14,491 nucleotides of DNA from assembly GCA_003244035.1 (NCBI GenBank), contig QHBV01000283.1, positions 1 through 14,491 of the forward strand, written 5' to 3'. Within the stretch, counting starts at the first letter, position 1. Each line of letters opens with the position of its first letter. The stretch is from Solirubrobacterales bacterium. GTDB lineage: Bacteria; Actinomycetota; Thermoleophilia; Solirubrobacterales; Solirubrobacteraceae. The notes under the pieces were generated by a model. It made no database searches. It was not told the origin of the DNA and saw nothing but the letters and a program-made list of their open reading frames with translations. The position numbers and the translations under genes are program-made. Shown in pieces: positions 1 through 7,137 of this stretch.

Positions 1-1
1 C

Positions 2-340
2 GACGTGATCATCTCGGCCGGCTACCGGATCGGTCCGTTCGAGGTCGAGTCGGCGTGCCTCGAGCACCCCGCGGTTGCCGAGGCGGCAGCGGTCGCCACA
101 CCGGACGAGCGCCGCGGGAATGTGGTCAAGGCGTTCGTCGTACTCGCGGCGGGTCGCGAGCCCTCGGATGCGCTCGCGGACGAGATCAAGGCATTCGTCC
201 GCGAGCATCACTCCGCGTACGCCTACCCGCGGATCATCGAGTTCGTCGAGGATCTTCCGAAGACGCTCACCGGCAAGATCAGGCGGATCGAACTGCGCCG
301 GCGCTCGGCACCGAGCGCGAAGCGCGGGGACGAGACCTGA
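2..340 (+). CDS. AMP-forming acyl-CoA synthetase, C-terminal fragment
   Basis: This is the C-terminal domain of an ANL-superfamily acyl-CoA synthetase, which activates a carboxylic acid to acyl-AMP and then acyl-CoA. The gene is cut by the left edge of the window. The frame is open from base 2 and the real start lies outside, so the GTG at base 5 should not be taken as a start. The visible 112 residues begin at the SAGYRIGPFEVES hinge-proximal motif, typical of medium-chain (ACSM-like) and acetyl-CoA-synthetase-like members. They continue through the mobile AMP-binding C domain and end with PKTLTGKIRR, whose lysine is the conserved adenylation-step lysine of the family. A short basic tail follows. 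The substrate cannot be told from this part. The gene is convergent with the minus-strand membrane protein gene, 23 nt away, so it belongs to a different transcription unit from everything else in the window. Confidence 0.9.
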   Translation, partial: DVIISAGYRIGPFEVESACLEHPAVAEAAAVATPDERRGNVVKAFVVLAAGREPSDALADEIKAFVREHHSAYAYPRIIEFVEDLPKTLTGKIRRIELRRRSAPSAKRGDET

Positions 341-363
341 TTCAGATTGCCTCGCCCGGCGAG
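341..363. terminator. Possible bidirectional hairpin between convergent genes
   Basis: The 23-nt gap between the two convergent stop codons holds a small perfect hairpin: CTCGC at 351-355, loop CCG, GCGAG at 359-363. It sits exactly between the genes, as a shared terminator would. However, the stem is only 5 bp and neither strand has a T-run after it, so it is not a classical intrinsic terminator. Such short GC-rich hairpins also arise by chance in this genome. Confidence 0.22.
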
Positions 364-2040
364 TCAACTGCCTGCACAGAGAACCACCGGCGCCGCGGTC
401 AAGACGCGGATGTGCCACGGCAACGAAGAGCGGTCGTGGGGGAGGTCGACCGAGACAGTGCCCGGCGCAACCGGCCCGAGAACCACGAAGTTGTACGCGT
501 CTGCAAAGCGACGCAGGGCAACATGCGGCGCTTGGGCGCGGCTCGGTCTGACCACGATCACTCCGGGCCCAGACGTTAGGTCGATCCCGCCGCCGACTGG
601 CTGCTGCGAGTGACATCCGCGGGTCGGGGAGCGGGCCGGATGAAGTTCGAGCCGTTCGGCCCTGGCCAGGACCAAGTCGGAAGCCTGTCGCACGCGGTCA
701 GGCTGACGCAGGATCGCGGCCACGCCGTCCGCCGGCGAGCCGAAGGCGTCAACCGCCGAGAAGTAGGAGCGAGCATCGATCGGAATCATGTTGTGGATGC
801 CGATGATTGGTGTGATCGAGGGATCCTCCGGGAGAAACGAGGGCGAGACGAGGTTGCGCGCTACTTCCATCGCTCCAAGCTCGGCTCGCGCATACTGCGA
901 GGTCTGATCGAAGAGCCGCGCCCCCGCCTGCAGGAACCCCAGATTTGAGGCGATCGCGGCCAGCGATCCGACGTACAGCAGGATGATGCCGCGCCGGCCC
1001 GGCCGGCAGCCGACGCAGCATTCCACGACCGCGATGATCACGAACGGCACCACCGCGAAGATGTAGCGAGACGAGTTGGGCTCACGCCCGGGGATGTAAG
1101 AGAGTGCGGCGGCGCTCCAGAATGCAAGCGCGGTTGCGGCTGCGGTCCAGAACCGAGCCGGCAGCCCGTCGCGCAACAGCCGAGCTGCGAAGGCGGCAAG
1201 CAGGAGCACCGCGATCGTCATCCCAGGCTCGAGCATCGCGTCGTAAGGCGATCCCGCAGCAGGCTCGGTCAATCCGGTGACGGAGCCCGCGACCGCCGAT
1301 AGACCCTGAAATGCATACAGTGGAATCATGTGCGCATGGCTCAGCTGCACCGAGCTGACGCCGTAGCGCGAATACCAGAGGCCATACAGAACGGCCGGCA
1401 CCACCACCACCCAAACCCGGCGCCAGCCACTTGCTCGAGCGGCGAGAGCCACGCCTACGAACGCGCCCACCAGCACCGTGAGACCGACACTGCTGCTTGC
1501 GAGCGCGATCGTGAGCAGGACGCACGCGGTTATGTCGCCGGGCTTGTCGGTGCGCTCGAGCGCGAGCAGCGCGCCCAGGCCGGTCGCGAGCGAGGCCATG
1601 TAGCCGATCTGAAATCCCCACAGCGTGTCGTTCCAGCCGGGGCCGAGGAACAGCAGCACCGCTGCGGGGGCGAGCGCGACCCATCCGCCGAGACGACGCG
1701 CGACGAACACGAACAGGAGCGCCGCGCAGACACCCACGAGCAGCGCATCCAGCAGCCGAAATGGGAATGTCGACCGCGCCCCGAAGAGCTGGAAGAGCAG
1801 CTTGTAGGCGAGGATTGGAAGCGTCGAAAGGTGCTCGCCATGGGGTTTCAGAAAGACGCCGAGCGAGTGGCCCCGGCGATGCAGGAGCCAGTCCCATTCA
1901 TCGTTCTGGAAGGTGAAGCTGCGGCCCTCGAACAGGAGCAATGCGATCGCGACGAGCGCAAGCAGCACGAGTGCCGCAACGGCGGGCTGGAGTGCGCGCT
2001 CCGCGTGGTTGCGAAGTCGCGGCAGGCGGGTCAGGATCAT
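364..2040 (-). CDS. Multi-pass membrane protein, GT-C/PMT-like putative glycosyltransferase
   Basis: Predicted 558-residue integral membrane protein. The first membrane segment is at about residues 18-38. Next comes a polar loop with an NDEWDW motif (46-51) and a KPHGEHLS stretch (65-72), then roughly nine to ten more hydrophobic segments up to about residue 385, and finally a soluble tail of about 170 residues. An acidic pair in the first outer loop followed by many helices is the layout of GT-C enzymes (PMT/ArnT-like), which use lipid-linked sugars on the outer face of the membrane. I found no decisive family signature, so the glycosyltransferase call is an inference. The open frame continues upstream to 2256, but that part is basic, low in hydrophobicity and overlaps the preceding glycosyltransferase gene. 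The ATG at 2040, 46 nt after that gene's stop, gives a normal N-terminus before the first helix. No strong ribosome binding site is visible. It is the last gene of a four-gene sugar operon. Confidence 0.75.
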   Translation of the reverse strand: MILTRLPRLRNHAERALQPAVAALVLLALVAIALLLFEGRSFTFQNDEWDWLLHRRGHSLGVFLKPHGEHLSTLPILAYKLLFQLFGARSTFPFRLLDALLVGVCAALLFVFVARRLGGWVALAPAAVLLFLGPGWNDTLWGFQIGYMASLATGLGALLALERTDKPGDITACVLLTIALASSSVGLTVLVGAFVGVALAARASGWRRVWVVVVPAVLYGLWYSRYGVSSVQLSHAHMIPLYAFQGLSAVAGSVTGLTEPAAGSPYDAMLEPGMTIAVLLLAAFAARLLRDGLPARFWTAAATALAFWSAAALSYIPGREPNSSRYIFAVVPFVIIAVVECCVGCRPGRRGIILLYVGSLAAIASNLGFLQAGARLFDQTSQYARAELGAMEVARNLVSPSFLPEDPSITPIIGIHNMIPIDARSYFSAVDAFGSPADGVAAILRQPDRVRQASDLVLARAERLELHPARSPTRGCHSQQPVGGGIDLTSGPGVIVVRPSRAQAPHVALRRFADAYNFVVLGPVAPGTVSVDLPHDRSSLPWHIRVLTAAPVVLCAGS

Positions 2041-2086
2041 GGAGCGCAAGGGCGCGGGCTCCGTCGCTGGGCGAGGGCCGGACCGG

Positions 2087-2878
2087 CTACTGACGCGGAT
2101 GGCTCGCCACTCTCGCGCGCGCGCATTCACGTCCGTTGGCCGGCACATCTCTGCGACGGTAATCCCCTCGGCAGAGATGATGCTCCAGCCACACGTACAG
2201 AACGATGAAGAGGTAGCGACTACCCATCTCCTGCAGCTTGAGCTTCGAGCTGCCATGACGACGGTTGGTCCAGGTCACTGGCACGACCGCGTAGCTGAAG
2301 CCTCGCACTACCGCCTTGAGCGGCAGCTCAACCGTAAGGTTGAAATGATTCGAGAGCAGCGGTTGCAACTGCTCGATCACGTGGCGGCGATATGCCTTGA
2401 AGGCATTGGTGGTGTCGTTGTATCCGTGCTGGAAGAGAACGCGAATGCCAACGTTGACGAGCCGGTTCAGCACGAGTTTGAAACGGGGGTAGCCCTGAGT
2501 CCGGCCACCGTGCCCGAAGCGAGTGCCGAAAGCACAGTCGTAGCCCTGCGCGAGGACACGGTAATACAGCACCAGGTCCCTCGGTGAATCCGACATGTCC
2601 GCCATCATGACCGCCACGGCGTCCCCGGTGTAGAGCTCGAGACCGGCGCGCACCGCATGTCCGAAGCCGGGTGGAAGATGAGAGCGAACGCACCGCACGT
2701 TCGGGTTGTGCTCGGCGATCGTCTCGACCAACTCGCCGGTTCCGTCCCGGCTGTGGTCATCTATCACGAGGATCTCGTGTTCGATGCCGGCGCCTTGCAG
2801 GTGGGTGACCGTGCTCTGCAGGGTTTCGTTGATCGACTCGACTTCGTCGTGCGCAGGGATGACGACGGATAGCCTCAT
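2087..2878 (-). CDS. Family 2 glycosyltransferase, dolichyl/polyprenyl-phosphate sugar transferase-like
   Basis: A 263-residue GT-A fold glycosyltransferase of the DPM1-like branch of family 2, which moves a sugar from a nucleotide donor to a polyprenyl phosphate at the inner face of the membrane. Visible motifs are SVVIPAHDE at residues 4-12, the nucleotide-binding pair DD at 40-41 (IDDHSRDGT), a DXD-like metal site around D94-D97 (MADMSD), GTRFG, and RRHGSSKLK near the C-terminus, as in DPM synthases. It lacks the long C-terminal transmembrane domain of GtrB-type enzymes and has only an amphipathic YLFIVLYVWLEHHL stretch. The start is the ATG at 2878, which overlaps the TGA of the upstream epimerase gene by 4 nt (ATGA), a sign of translational coupling. 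The open frame runs further upstream to 2998, but that lies inside the epimerase gene. The donor sugar is unknown. Confidence 0.9.
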   Translation of the reverse strand: MRLSVVIPAHDEVESINETLQSTVTHLQGAGIEHEILVIDDHSRDGTGELVETIAEHNPNVRCVRSHLPPGFGHAVRAGLELYTGDAVAVMMADMSDSPRDLVLYYRVLAQGYDCAFGTRFGHGGRTQGYPRFKLVLNRLVNVGIRVLFQHGYNDTTNAFKAYRRHVIEQLQPLLSNHFNLTVELPLKAVVRGFSYAVVPVTWTNRRHGSSKLKLQEMGSRYLFIVLYVWLEHHLCRGDYRRRDVPANGRECARARVASHPRQ

Positions 2879-3948
2879 CGGGCGGCCAGCCACGCCTCGA
2901 CGTTGTGGTCGTGAATCTCGCGCAGCACGGCCTCGATGTCGTAGGTGATCCCCCAGCCCGGATAGTCGGCCCGGAAGGGCTCCAGATCCGAGATCCACCA
3001 GCGGTGATCACCAATCCGGTTCTGATCATGGAGCTGCCAGTTGAGCTCACGCCCGCTGATCGATTCGCACATCTCGATCGCTTCCAGCATCGAGCAGTTG
3101 CTCTGCCGACCACCACCGATGTTGTAGACGGCGGCTGCCCGGGGCGCTCGATGGAATGCGTCGAATGCGGCGACCAGGTCCGCCGAGTGGATGTTGTCGC
3201 GCACCTGCTTGCCCCCGTAGCCGAGCACGGTGTATGGCTCCCCGGTCATCGTGCAGCGCATCAGGTAGGAGAGAAAGCCGTGCAGCTTCGCGCCGGCGTG
3301 ATTGGGGCCCGTGAGACAGCCGCCCCGGAAGCAGACCGTCGGCAGCTCGAAGTAGCGGCCGTATTCCTGGACCAGCAGATCGGCCGCGGCCTTGCTGACG
3401 CCGAACAGCGAATGCATCGAGGCATCGATCGGCATCGACGTGTCGATGCCGCAGGCGTAGCGGTGATCATCCGGTAGCCCGAGTCTCCTGTCGAGTTCGA
3501 TCAGGGGCAGGTGATTGGGAAGGTCGCCGTACACCTTGTTGGTCGAGCAGAAGATGAACGTGGCCGACGGCGAGCGCCGTCGTGTGGCCTCGAGCAGATT
3601 CAGCGTCCCGTTCGCGTTGATGGTGAAGTCGGTCTGCGGGTCTGATGCCGCCCAGTCGTGTGACGGCTGGGCGGCCGTGTGGATCACGAGCTCGAGCGAG
3701 CTCGAGTGCTCGGCAAGGACACGATCGATCGCCTCGGCGTCACGGATGTCCAGCTCGAGCGATCGGAATGAGTCGCCAAAGGCTCGCGACAGGCGCTCCG
3801 TCGTGGCCGCGGTCGAGGCCGACGGTCCGAAGAGCCGTGCCCGCATGTCGTTCTCGAGGCCGATGACGTCATAGCCGCTCTCGACGAAGTGCTGCACGGA
3901 CTCCGAGCCGACCAGGCCCCCGGAGCCAGTGACGATTGCGGTGGGCAT
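2875..3948 (-). CDS. NAD-dependent epimerase/dehydratase (CDP-paratose 2-epimerase-like)
   Basis: A 357-residue extended SDR enzyme acting on a nucleotide sugar. The N-terminus has the Rossmann dinucleotide motif TGSGGLVG (G8, G11, G14) after the first strand. The segment LENDMRARLFGPSAS (31-45) is typical of the CDP-paratose/tyvelose 2-epimerase-like branch. CSTNKVYGDLPN (134-145) carries the Ser/Thr of the active site, and RGGCLTGPNHAG (208-219) and GKQVRDNIHSADL (246-258) are substrate-side motifs. The usual YxxxK catalytic pair is read here as F182-G-V-S-K186, so the tyrosine is replaced by phenylalanine. I recall the same SLFG.SK sequence in close relatives, which would make this a subfamily trait and not decay. 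The ATG start gives a clean Rossmann N-terminus. The gene is 57 nt after the other epimerase gene and overlaps the downstream glycosyltransferase by 4 nt. Exact reaction and substrate are unknown. Confidence 0.88.
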   Translation of the reverse strand: MPTAIVTGSGGLVGSESVQHFVESGYDVIGLENDMRARLFGPSASTAATTERLSRAFGDSFRSLELDIRDAEAIDRVLAEHSSSLELVIHTAAQPSHDWAASDPQTDFTINANGTLNLLEATRRRSPSATFIFCSTNKVYGDLPNHLPLIELDRRLGLPDDHRYACGIDTSMPIDASMHSLFGVSKAAADLLVQEYGRYFELPTVCFRGGCLTGPNHAGAKLHGFLSYLMRCTMTGEPYTVLGYGGKQVRDNIHSADLVAAFDAFHRAPRAAAVYNIGGGRQSNCSMLEAIEMCESISGRELNWQLHDQNRIGDHRWWISDLEPFRADYPGWGITYDIEAVLREIHDHNVEAWLAAR

Positions 3949-4005
3949 GAAGCCAAGCAGGGTAACCAGTCGTCCCCTTCCTGCTCACCCGGCACGCGAT
4001 CGCGA

Positions 4006-5067
4006 TTACAGCGCTTTCGCGAGGTCGGACTCGTGCGCACAGATCCAAGCGTGGACATCTACGAGTAGCTGGCGGCTCGATTGTCGCGGGCGCCACTCGG
4101 TCAGCGCTCCCAACGCGCGGCAGTCTGCGATGTAAATCGGCACGTCTCCCGCCCGCGTCTCAGCCACGCTCGAGACCTCGACTCGGTGGCCGGTGATTTC
4201 GGCGCAGAGCTCGGTCGTCTCGAGGAGCGAAAGGCTGCCCGCCCGCCCGCCGCCTACATTCACAATCGCTCCGTCCCAATGCTGCGGGTCGAGCAGCTGC
4301 TCCTCGAGCAGATCGAGCAGATCTTCGACATGGAGCAGATCTCGGACCTGCTTCCCGAGGCCGCCGAAGCCGATGTACTGCAGCGGCCGGTGGAAGTGGT
4401 GAGCCAGCATCCAGTAGGTGAATACGCCCTGGTCCACCTTTCCCATCTGCCACGGGCCGGCGATCACTCCGCAGCGGTCGATGACCGCACGCAGCCCGTA
4501 GGCAGCGCGATACTCCTCGAGCAGAAGCTCCGCGGCAAGCTTGGTGGTTCCGTACAGCGAGCGAGCGCCATGCAGCGGAAACTGCTCGGCAATGCCGAGG
4601 GACGAAGCTCCGACGAAGGGCTGATCCGCTGACAGCTCGTAGCGCGTATCGGTCTCTCGTAGTGCGAGCTCCCGCAGCAGCGCGATCGGGTAGACCCGGC
4701 TGGTCGAGAGAAACACGACGTAGGCGGCGTGCCGCCTGGCGAGCTCGAGGCAGTTGTAGGCGCCGAGAAGGTTGGACTTCACGATGTAATCCGTCCTGCC
4801 ATCCAAGCCGGCGAGTGCCGATGGCTCTGCCGAGCACTCGAGCAGCGCGTCGAACGGTCCAGCCAGATCGAGCAGATCCTCGAGCAGACGGATGTCGCCA
4901 TGGGCAAACGAGACCCCGGCTGCTCGGAGCCGGGGCAGATTCAGCTCCGCACCACGGCGGCGCAGGTTGTCGAGCGCCACGATGTCCCAGTCACGATGAC
5001 GCTCGGCGAGGCCGATCGCGACGTTGCCGCCTATGAACCCGGCTCCGCCGGTGACGAGGACTCGCAT
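4006..5067 (-). CDS. NAD-dependent epimerase/dehydratase, second SDR of the sugar operon
   Basis: A 353-residue extended SDR enzyme, predicted cytoplasmic, that epimerises or dehydrates a nucleotide sugar. It opens with MRVLVTGGAGFIGGN, where G7, G10 and G13 form the NAD-binding loop. D33 of the ALDN segment at the end of strand two is in the position that selects NAD over NADP. The active site is complete: STSRVY around S121-T122 and Y172-G-T-T-K176 as the YxxxK pair. GLGKQVRDLLHVEDL (237-251) matches the substrate-side region of the neighbouring epimerase, so the two are distant paralogues of the CDP-paratose/tyvelose epimerase-like group. This copy keeps the catalytic tyrosine. It is the first gene of the four-gene sugar operon, preceded by 195 nt of non-coding sequence. 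No Shine-Dalgarno sequence is evident upstream of the ATG. Substrate is unknown. Confidence 0.88.
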   Translation of the reverse strand: MRVLVTGGAGFIGGNVAIGLAERHRDWDIVALDNLRRRGAELNLPRLRAAGVSFAHGDIRLLEDLLDLAGPFDALLECSAEPSALAGLDGRTDYIVKSNLLGAYNCLELARRHAAYVVFLSTSRVYPIALLRELALRETDTRYELSADQPFVGASSLGIAEQFPLHGARSLYGTTKLAAELLLEEYRAAYGLRAVIDRCGVIAGPWQMGKVDQGVFTYWMLAHHFHRPLQYIGFGGLGKQVRDLLHVEDLLDLLEEQLLDPQHWDGAIVNVGGGRAGSLSLLETTELCAEITGHRVEVSSVAETRAGDVPIYIADCRALGALTEWRPRQSSRQLLVDVHAWICAHESDLAKAL

Positions 5068-5262
5068 CTGCCGCAGCGATTATGCCGCGCTGAGCAGCAG
5101 ATCCCGGCGACCGCCCAGGCCGCGACATGCTCGAGTCCAGAGAACGTCGTTGATGCGATCGGCGGGGGCCATGGGGGCGCTCACCCTCGCCTGGCTCGTG
5201 CAGCTCGGGGAGCTACTCGCGCTCGAGCGGCGAATGAAGCGTATGTAGAGAACTGCTCGCAC
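5068..5262. other. Intergenic region upstream of the sugar operon
   Basis: A 195-nt gap between the ThyX-like gene stop and the first sugar-operon start. It holds a short stem-loop (AGCTC at 5202-5206, GAGCT at 5210-5214) and a 10-bp palindrome CGCTCGAGCG at 5220-5229, neither followed by a T-run. A 60-codon minus-strand frame from a GTG at 5262 fills the gap, but it has unconvincing composition and no recognisable similarity, so I do not call it a gene. The sugar operon promoter is expected here. Confidence 0.4.
5079..5084 (-). promoter_or_regulatory. Possible -10 box (CATAAT) of the sugar operon
   Basis: On the minus strand the hexamer CATAAT lies 11 nt before the ATG of the first epimerase gene. 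It is a close match to the TATAAT consensus in an otherwise GC-rich region. A start site about 7 nt downstream would give a very short or leaderless transcript, which fits the lack of a Shine-Dalgarno sequence. No good -35 box is seen about 17 nt further upstream, so this is weak. Confidence 0.2.
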
Positions 5263-6888
5263 TCAAGAGCTCGCCCGCGCCTGGGTCCGCATCTCCGAGA
5301 GGATTCGCTCGAGCCGCGGCTCGGTGTCGGTGTCGACGTGGCTGATCGCGCGCGCGACAGCAGGGTGCACGGCCGCGATCTGGGCGTGCATCTGATGGGC
5401 GACCGCGCGATAGGTCGGGTGGCCCTCGCGGCCGGAGCGCAGCTCGATCAGCGCCATCGCCTCGCGCGCGTTGAGGTCGAGCACGTAACGGATGCGGTAG
5501 CCGAGGCACAGCGCGTAGGGGGCGGCGGCACGCAGGCCGCCGCCGACGAGCCGCTCGTACTCGTCGCGAGAGATCGCAAGCGCCCGCCGGTACTCATCTG
5601 CACATCCGGCGAGCTCGACCTGTTCCGGGACCTCGGCGCCCAGGTCGGGGGTCAGCGACTGCCACTGGACGGTGAGCATGCGATGGCGCTGGAGGTCCCT
5701 GAACGCCCCGTAGTCCGAGACGATCTCGAAGCGGTAGCGAAGGGACTCGAAACCCCGCCCTGGACGGTGGCGCCGGTTCGAGCGCGCGCCGGTGAGATCG
5801 CCCAGCAGCGCCGCCCGCTGCTCGTCGTCGAGCTGCTCGATCGCGTCCCTGACCGCGTCCTCCTGGGCTCCGCTGGATTCGAACAGCAGCGCGGCGAGCA
5901 GGTCGTCCTCATCTCCCTCGGCGCGCAGCAGCGTGACCGACGGCCCGGCGCGGCCGCCCTCCGTCACTCGATCGAGCCCGAGCCGCACAGCCCAGCGCTC
6001 GCCCGCGTCGGCGCGCGAGCGCAGGTATCCGATCCACTCGCCGCCGCGGTCGGGGCGCTGGACGCGTGCGACGAAGCTCGGCATCACGATCGTGAGCTGA
6101 TCGAGGATCCTCGCACCGTAGTCGCGGGCCTCGGGCAGCGGGTGGGCGAGCAGGTGCAATAGCAGCTGCTCAAAGCTCTGGCCGCTGGCGAAGATGCCCA
6201 TGTGCGAGAGCGAACCGGCCGGCAGCAGCCCGCGCAGCAGGTCGAGCGCCTTGGCCTTGATCGCGCGGGTGTGGGCCGCGAGCGCCTCGCCGTCGGCGCG
6301 GGGGAACTCGCGCTCCGCCCAGGAGCACACGCGCGGCATCGCCGTCGAGTAGATCGAGAAGAGCGCATCCATCGCCTCGCGGTACTGGGGACCGAGCTGG
6401 CCGTCGCGGTAGTAGCGGTAGCCGCCGGGGGGCGCGGGCATCGGGGCGTCGTAGGCGATGTACCGAGTCGACTGCTCGAGGTACGCAGCCAGGCGCGGGC
6501 GCTGGAGGATCTTGGTCAGCACGTTGGAGACCCACTCGCACGCCACGTGGGCGCCGCCCAGCTGCGCGACGGAGTCGTCTCCGTAGCCGAGGAACACCCG
6601 CTCGTACAGCTGTGCCGCCCGCCGTCCCTCCTCACCGTCCCACTGGCGCTCGTCCGAGGGCAGGTCGCCGGCGAACTCGTCCAGGAACAGGCGCCGTAGG
6701 GTCCCGGGGTAGCGCGAGTACCGGGCGAACAGCGCGCCCTTGACCGTCTCTGGCAGGTTCACGAGCGCGAACACGGGCTCGTCGAGGTTCGTGAAATGGG
6801 CGCGCAGCCGCGCGCGCTCGGACTCGGTGAAGCTCTCGACCGGGTAGTCCACGGGCGGGCGATCGTAGCGGCGGGCGCGGACCCTCAC
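5263..6888 (-). CDS. Tandem ThyX-domain protein, FAD-dependent thymidylate synthase family
   Basis: A long protein of about 541 residues with two ThyX-like halves; ordinary ThyX has a single domain of roughly 220-250 residues. Numbering below is from the upstream GTG at 6966. The first half contains a GYGDDSVAQLGGAH segment, then LQRPR at 154-158 with S166 (RPR, seven residues, S) and EQSTRY (164-169), ending with a LPAGSLSHMGIFASGQ region. The second half has LQRHR (425-429) with S437, the intact RHRx7S ThyX signature, and NAREAMALIELRSGREGHPTYR (499-520 region), matching the C-terminal active-site helix of ThyX. ThyX makes dTMP from dUMP with methylene-tetrahydrofolate, FAD and NADPH. Whether this protein does so, or is a paralogue with another task, cannot be told. 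The start is uncertain: GTG codons at 6966, 6888 and 6852 are all in frame. I prefer 6888, because the residues before it look unlike the family and overlap the repeat-rich region. Confidence 0.82.
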   Translation of the reverse strand: MRVRARRYDRPPVDYPVESFTESERARLRAHFTNLDEPVFALVNLPETVKGALFARYSRYPGTLRRLFLDEFAGDLPSDERQWDGEEGRRAAQLYERVFLGYGDDSVAQLGGAHVACEWVSNVLTKILQRPRLAAYLEQSTRYIAYDAPMPAPPGGYRYYRDGQLGPQYREAMDALFSIYSTAMPRVCSWAEREFPRADGEALAAHTRAIKAKALDLLRGLLPAGSLSHMGIFASGQSFEQLLLHLLAHPLPEARDYGARILDQLTIVMPSFVARVQRPDRGGEWIGYLRSRADAGERWAVRLGLDRVTEGGRAGPSVTLLRAEGDEDDLLAALLFESSGAQEDAVRDAIEQLDDEQRAALLGDLTGARSNRRHRPGRGFESLRYRFEIVSDYGAFRDLQRHRMLTVQWQSLTPDLGAEVPEQVELAGCADEYRRALAISRDEYERLVGGGLRAAAPYALCLGYRIRYVLDLNAREAMALIELRSGREGHPTYRAVAHQMHAQIAAVHPAVARAISHVDTDTEPRLERILSEMRTQARASS

Positions 6889-6941
6889 GCGGCGAACCGG
6901 TGTCAGCTTGGCGCGATGATCCGCAGCAGCCGCGAAACAGA

Positions 6942-7045
6942 GCGATAACGCCCCAGTCGCCGGCACTCGCAGCTCGAGTGGGACGTCGACATCGTCCCAG
7001 GGGGTTATCGCCCCACTGAAGTCGGGCGCGGGGTCGAGTGGGGCG
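6942..7045. repeat. Cluster of inverted and direct repeats upstream of the ThyX-like gene
   Basis: Non-coding stretch with several related short repeats. CGCCCCA occurs at 6949-6955 and 7009-7015, exactly 60 bp apart. A reverse copy AGTGGGGCG at 7037-7045 pairs with CGCCCCACT at 7009-7017 (9-bp stem, 19-nt loop). GCGATAAC at 6942-6949 is the reverse complement of GTTATCGC at 7004-7011. Two more perfect hairpins lie between: CACTCG (6964-6969) with CGAGTG (6975-6980), loop of 5 nt, and TGGGACG (6979-6985) with CGTCCCA (6993-6999), loop of 7 nt. The spacing and mixed orientation resemble multiple operator sites or a structured leader more than one terminator. There is no T-run. Confidence 0.5.
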
Positions 7046-7054
7046 CTAGCGGGC

Positions 7055-7102
7055 CCGGGGAGTCCTCGGGGTGGGCGTTAACGGGCCGGGGAGTCCTCGG
7101 GG
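7055..7102. repeat. Two-copy direct repeat, 17-bp identical core, 31-bp period
   Basis: The 17-bp core CCGGGGAGTCCTCGGGG occurs at 7055-7071 and again at 7086-7102, with similar flanking bases (a GGGC before it and a GTGGGCG or CGTGGCG stretch after it). It lies between the stop of the possible small acidic protein and the ThyX-like gene, next to the CGCCCCA repeats. The 31-bp period is close to three helical turns, which would suit a pair of protein-binding sites, but a local duplication in GC-rich spacer DNA is equally possible. Confidence 0.55.
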
Positions 7103-7137
7103 CGTGGCGCACCCGGAAGGGTTCCGGGGCGACGCCG

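Noticed and set aside
2041..2256. Upstream extension of the membrane protein gene
   Set aside because: The extra 72 residues overlap the glycosyltransferase gene and look like random sequence. The ATG at 2040 starts a normal membrane protein N-terminus.
3995..4004. CGCGATCGCG palindrome between the two epimerase genes
   Set aside because: A perfect 10-bp palindrome without a loop or T-run. Such GATC-centred GC words are expected by chance in this base composition.
5220..5229. CGCTCGAGCG palindrome after the ThyX-like gene as a terminator
   Set aside because: It has no loop and no U-tract, and similar CTCGAG words occur throughout the window.
5080..5262. 60-codon minus-strand frame between the ThyX-like gene and the sugar operon
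   Set aside because: GTG start immediately after the ThyX stop, no ribosome binding site, Ser/Arg-rich composition, and no recognisable family.
4729..6162. Plus-strand 477-codon frame across the ThyX-like gene and the intergenic region
   Set aside because: It spans two genes and a gap on the other strand and has the low-information composition typical of GC-rich shadow frames.
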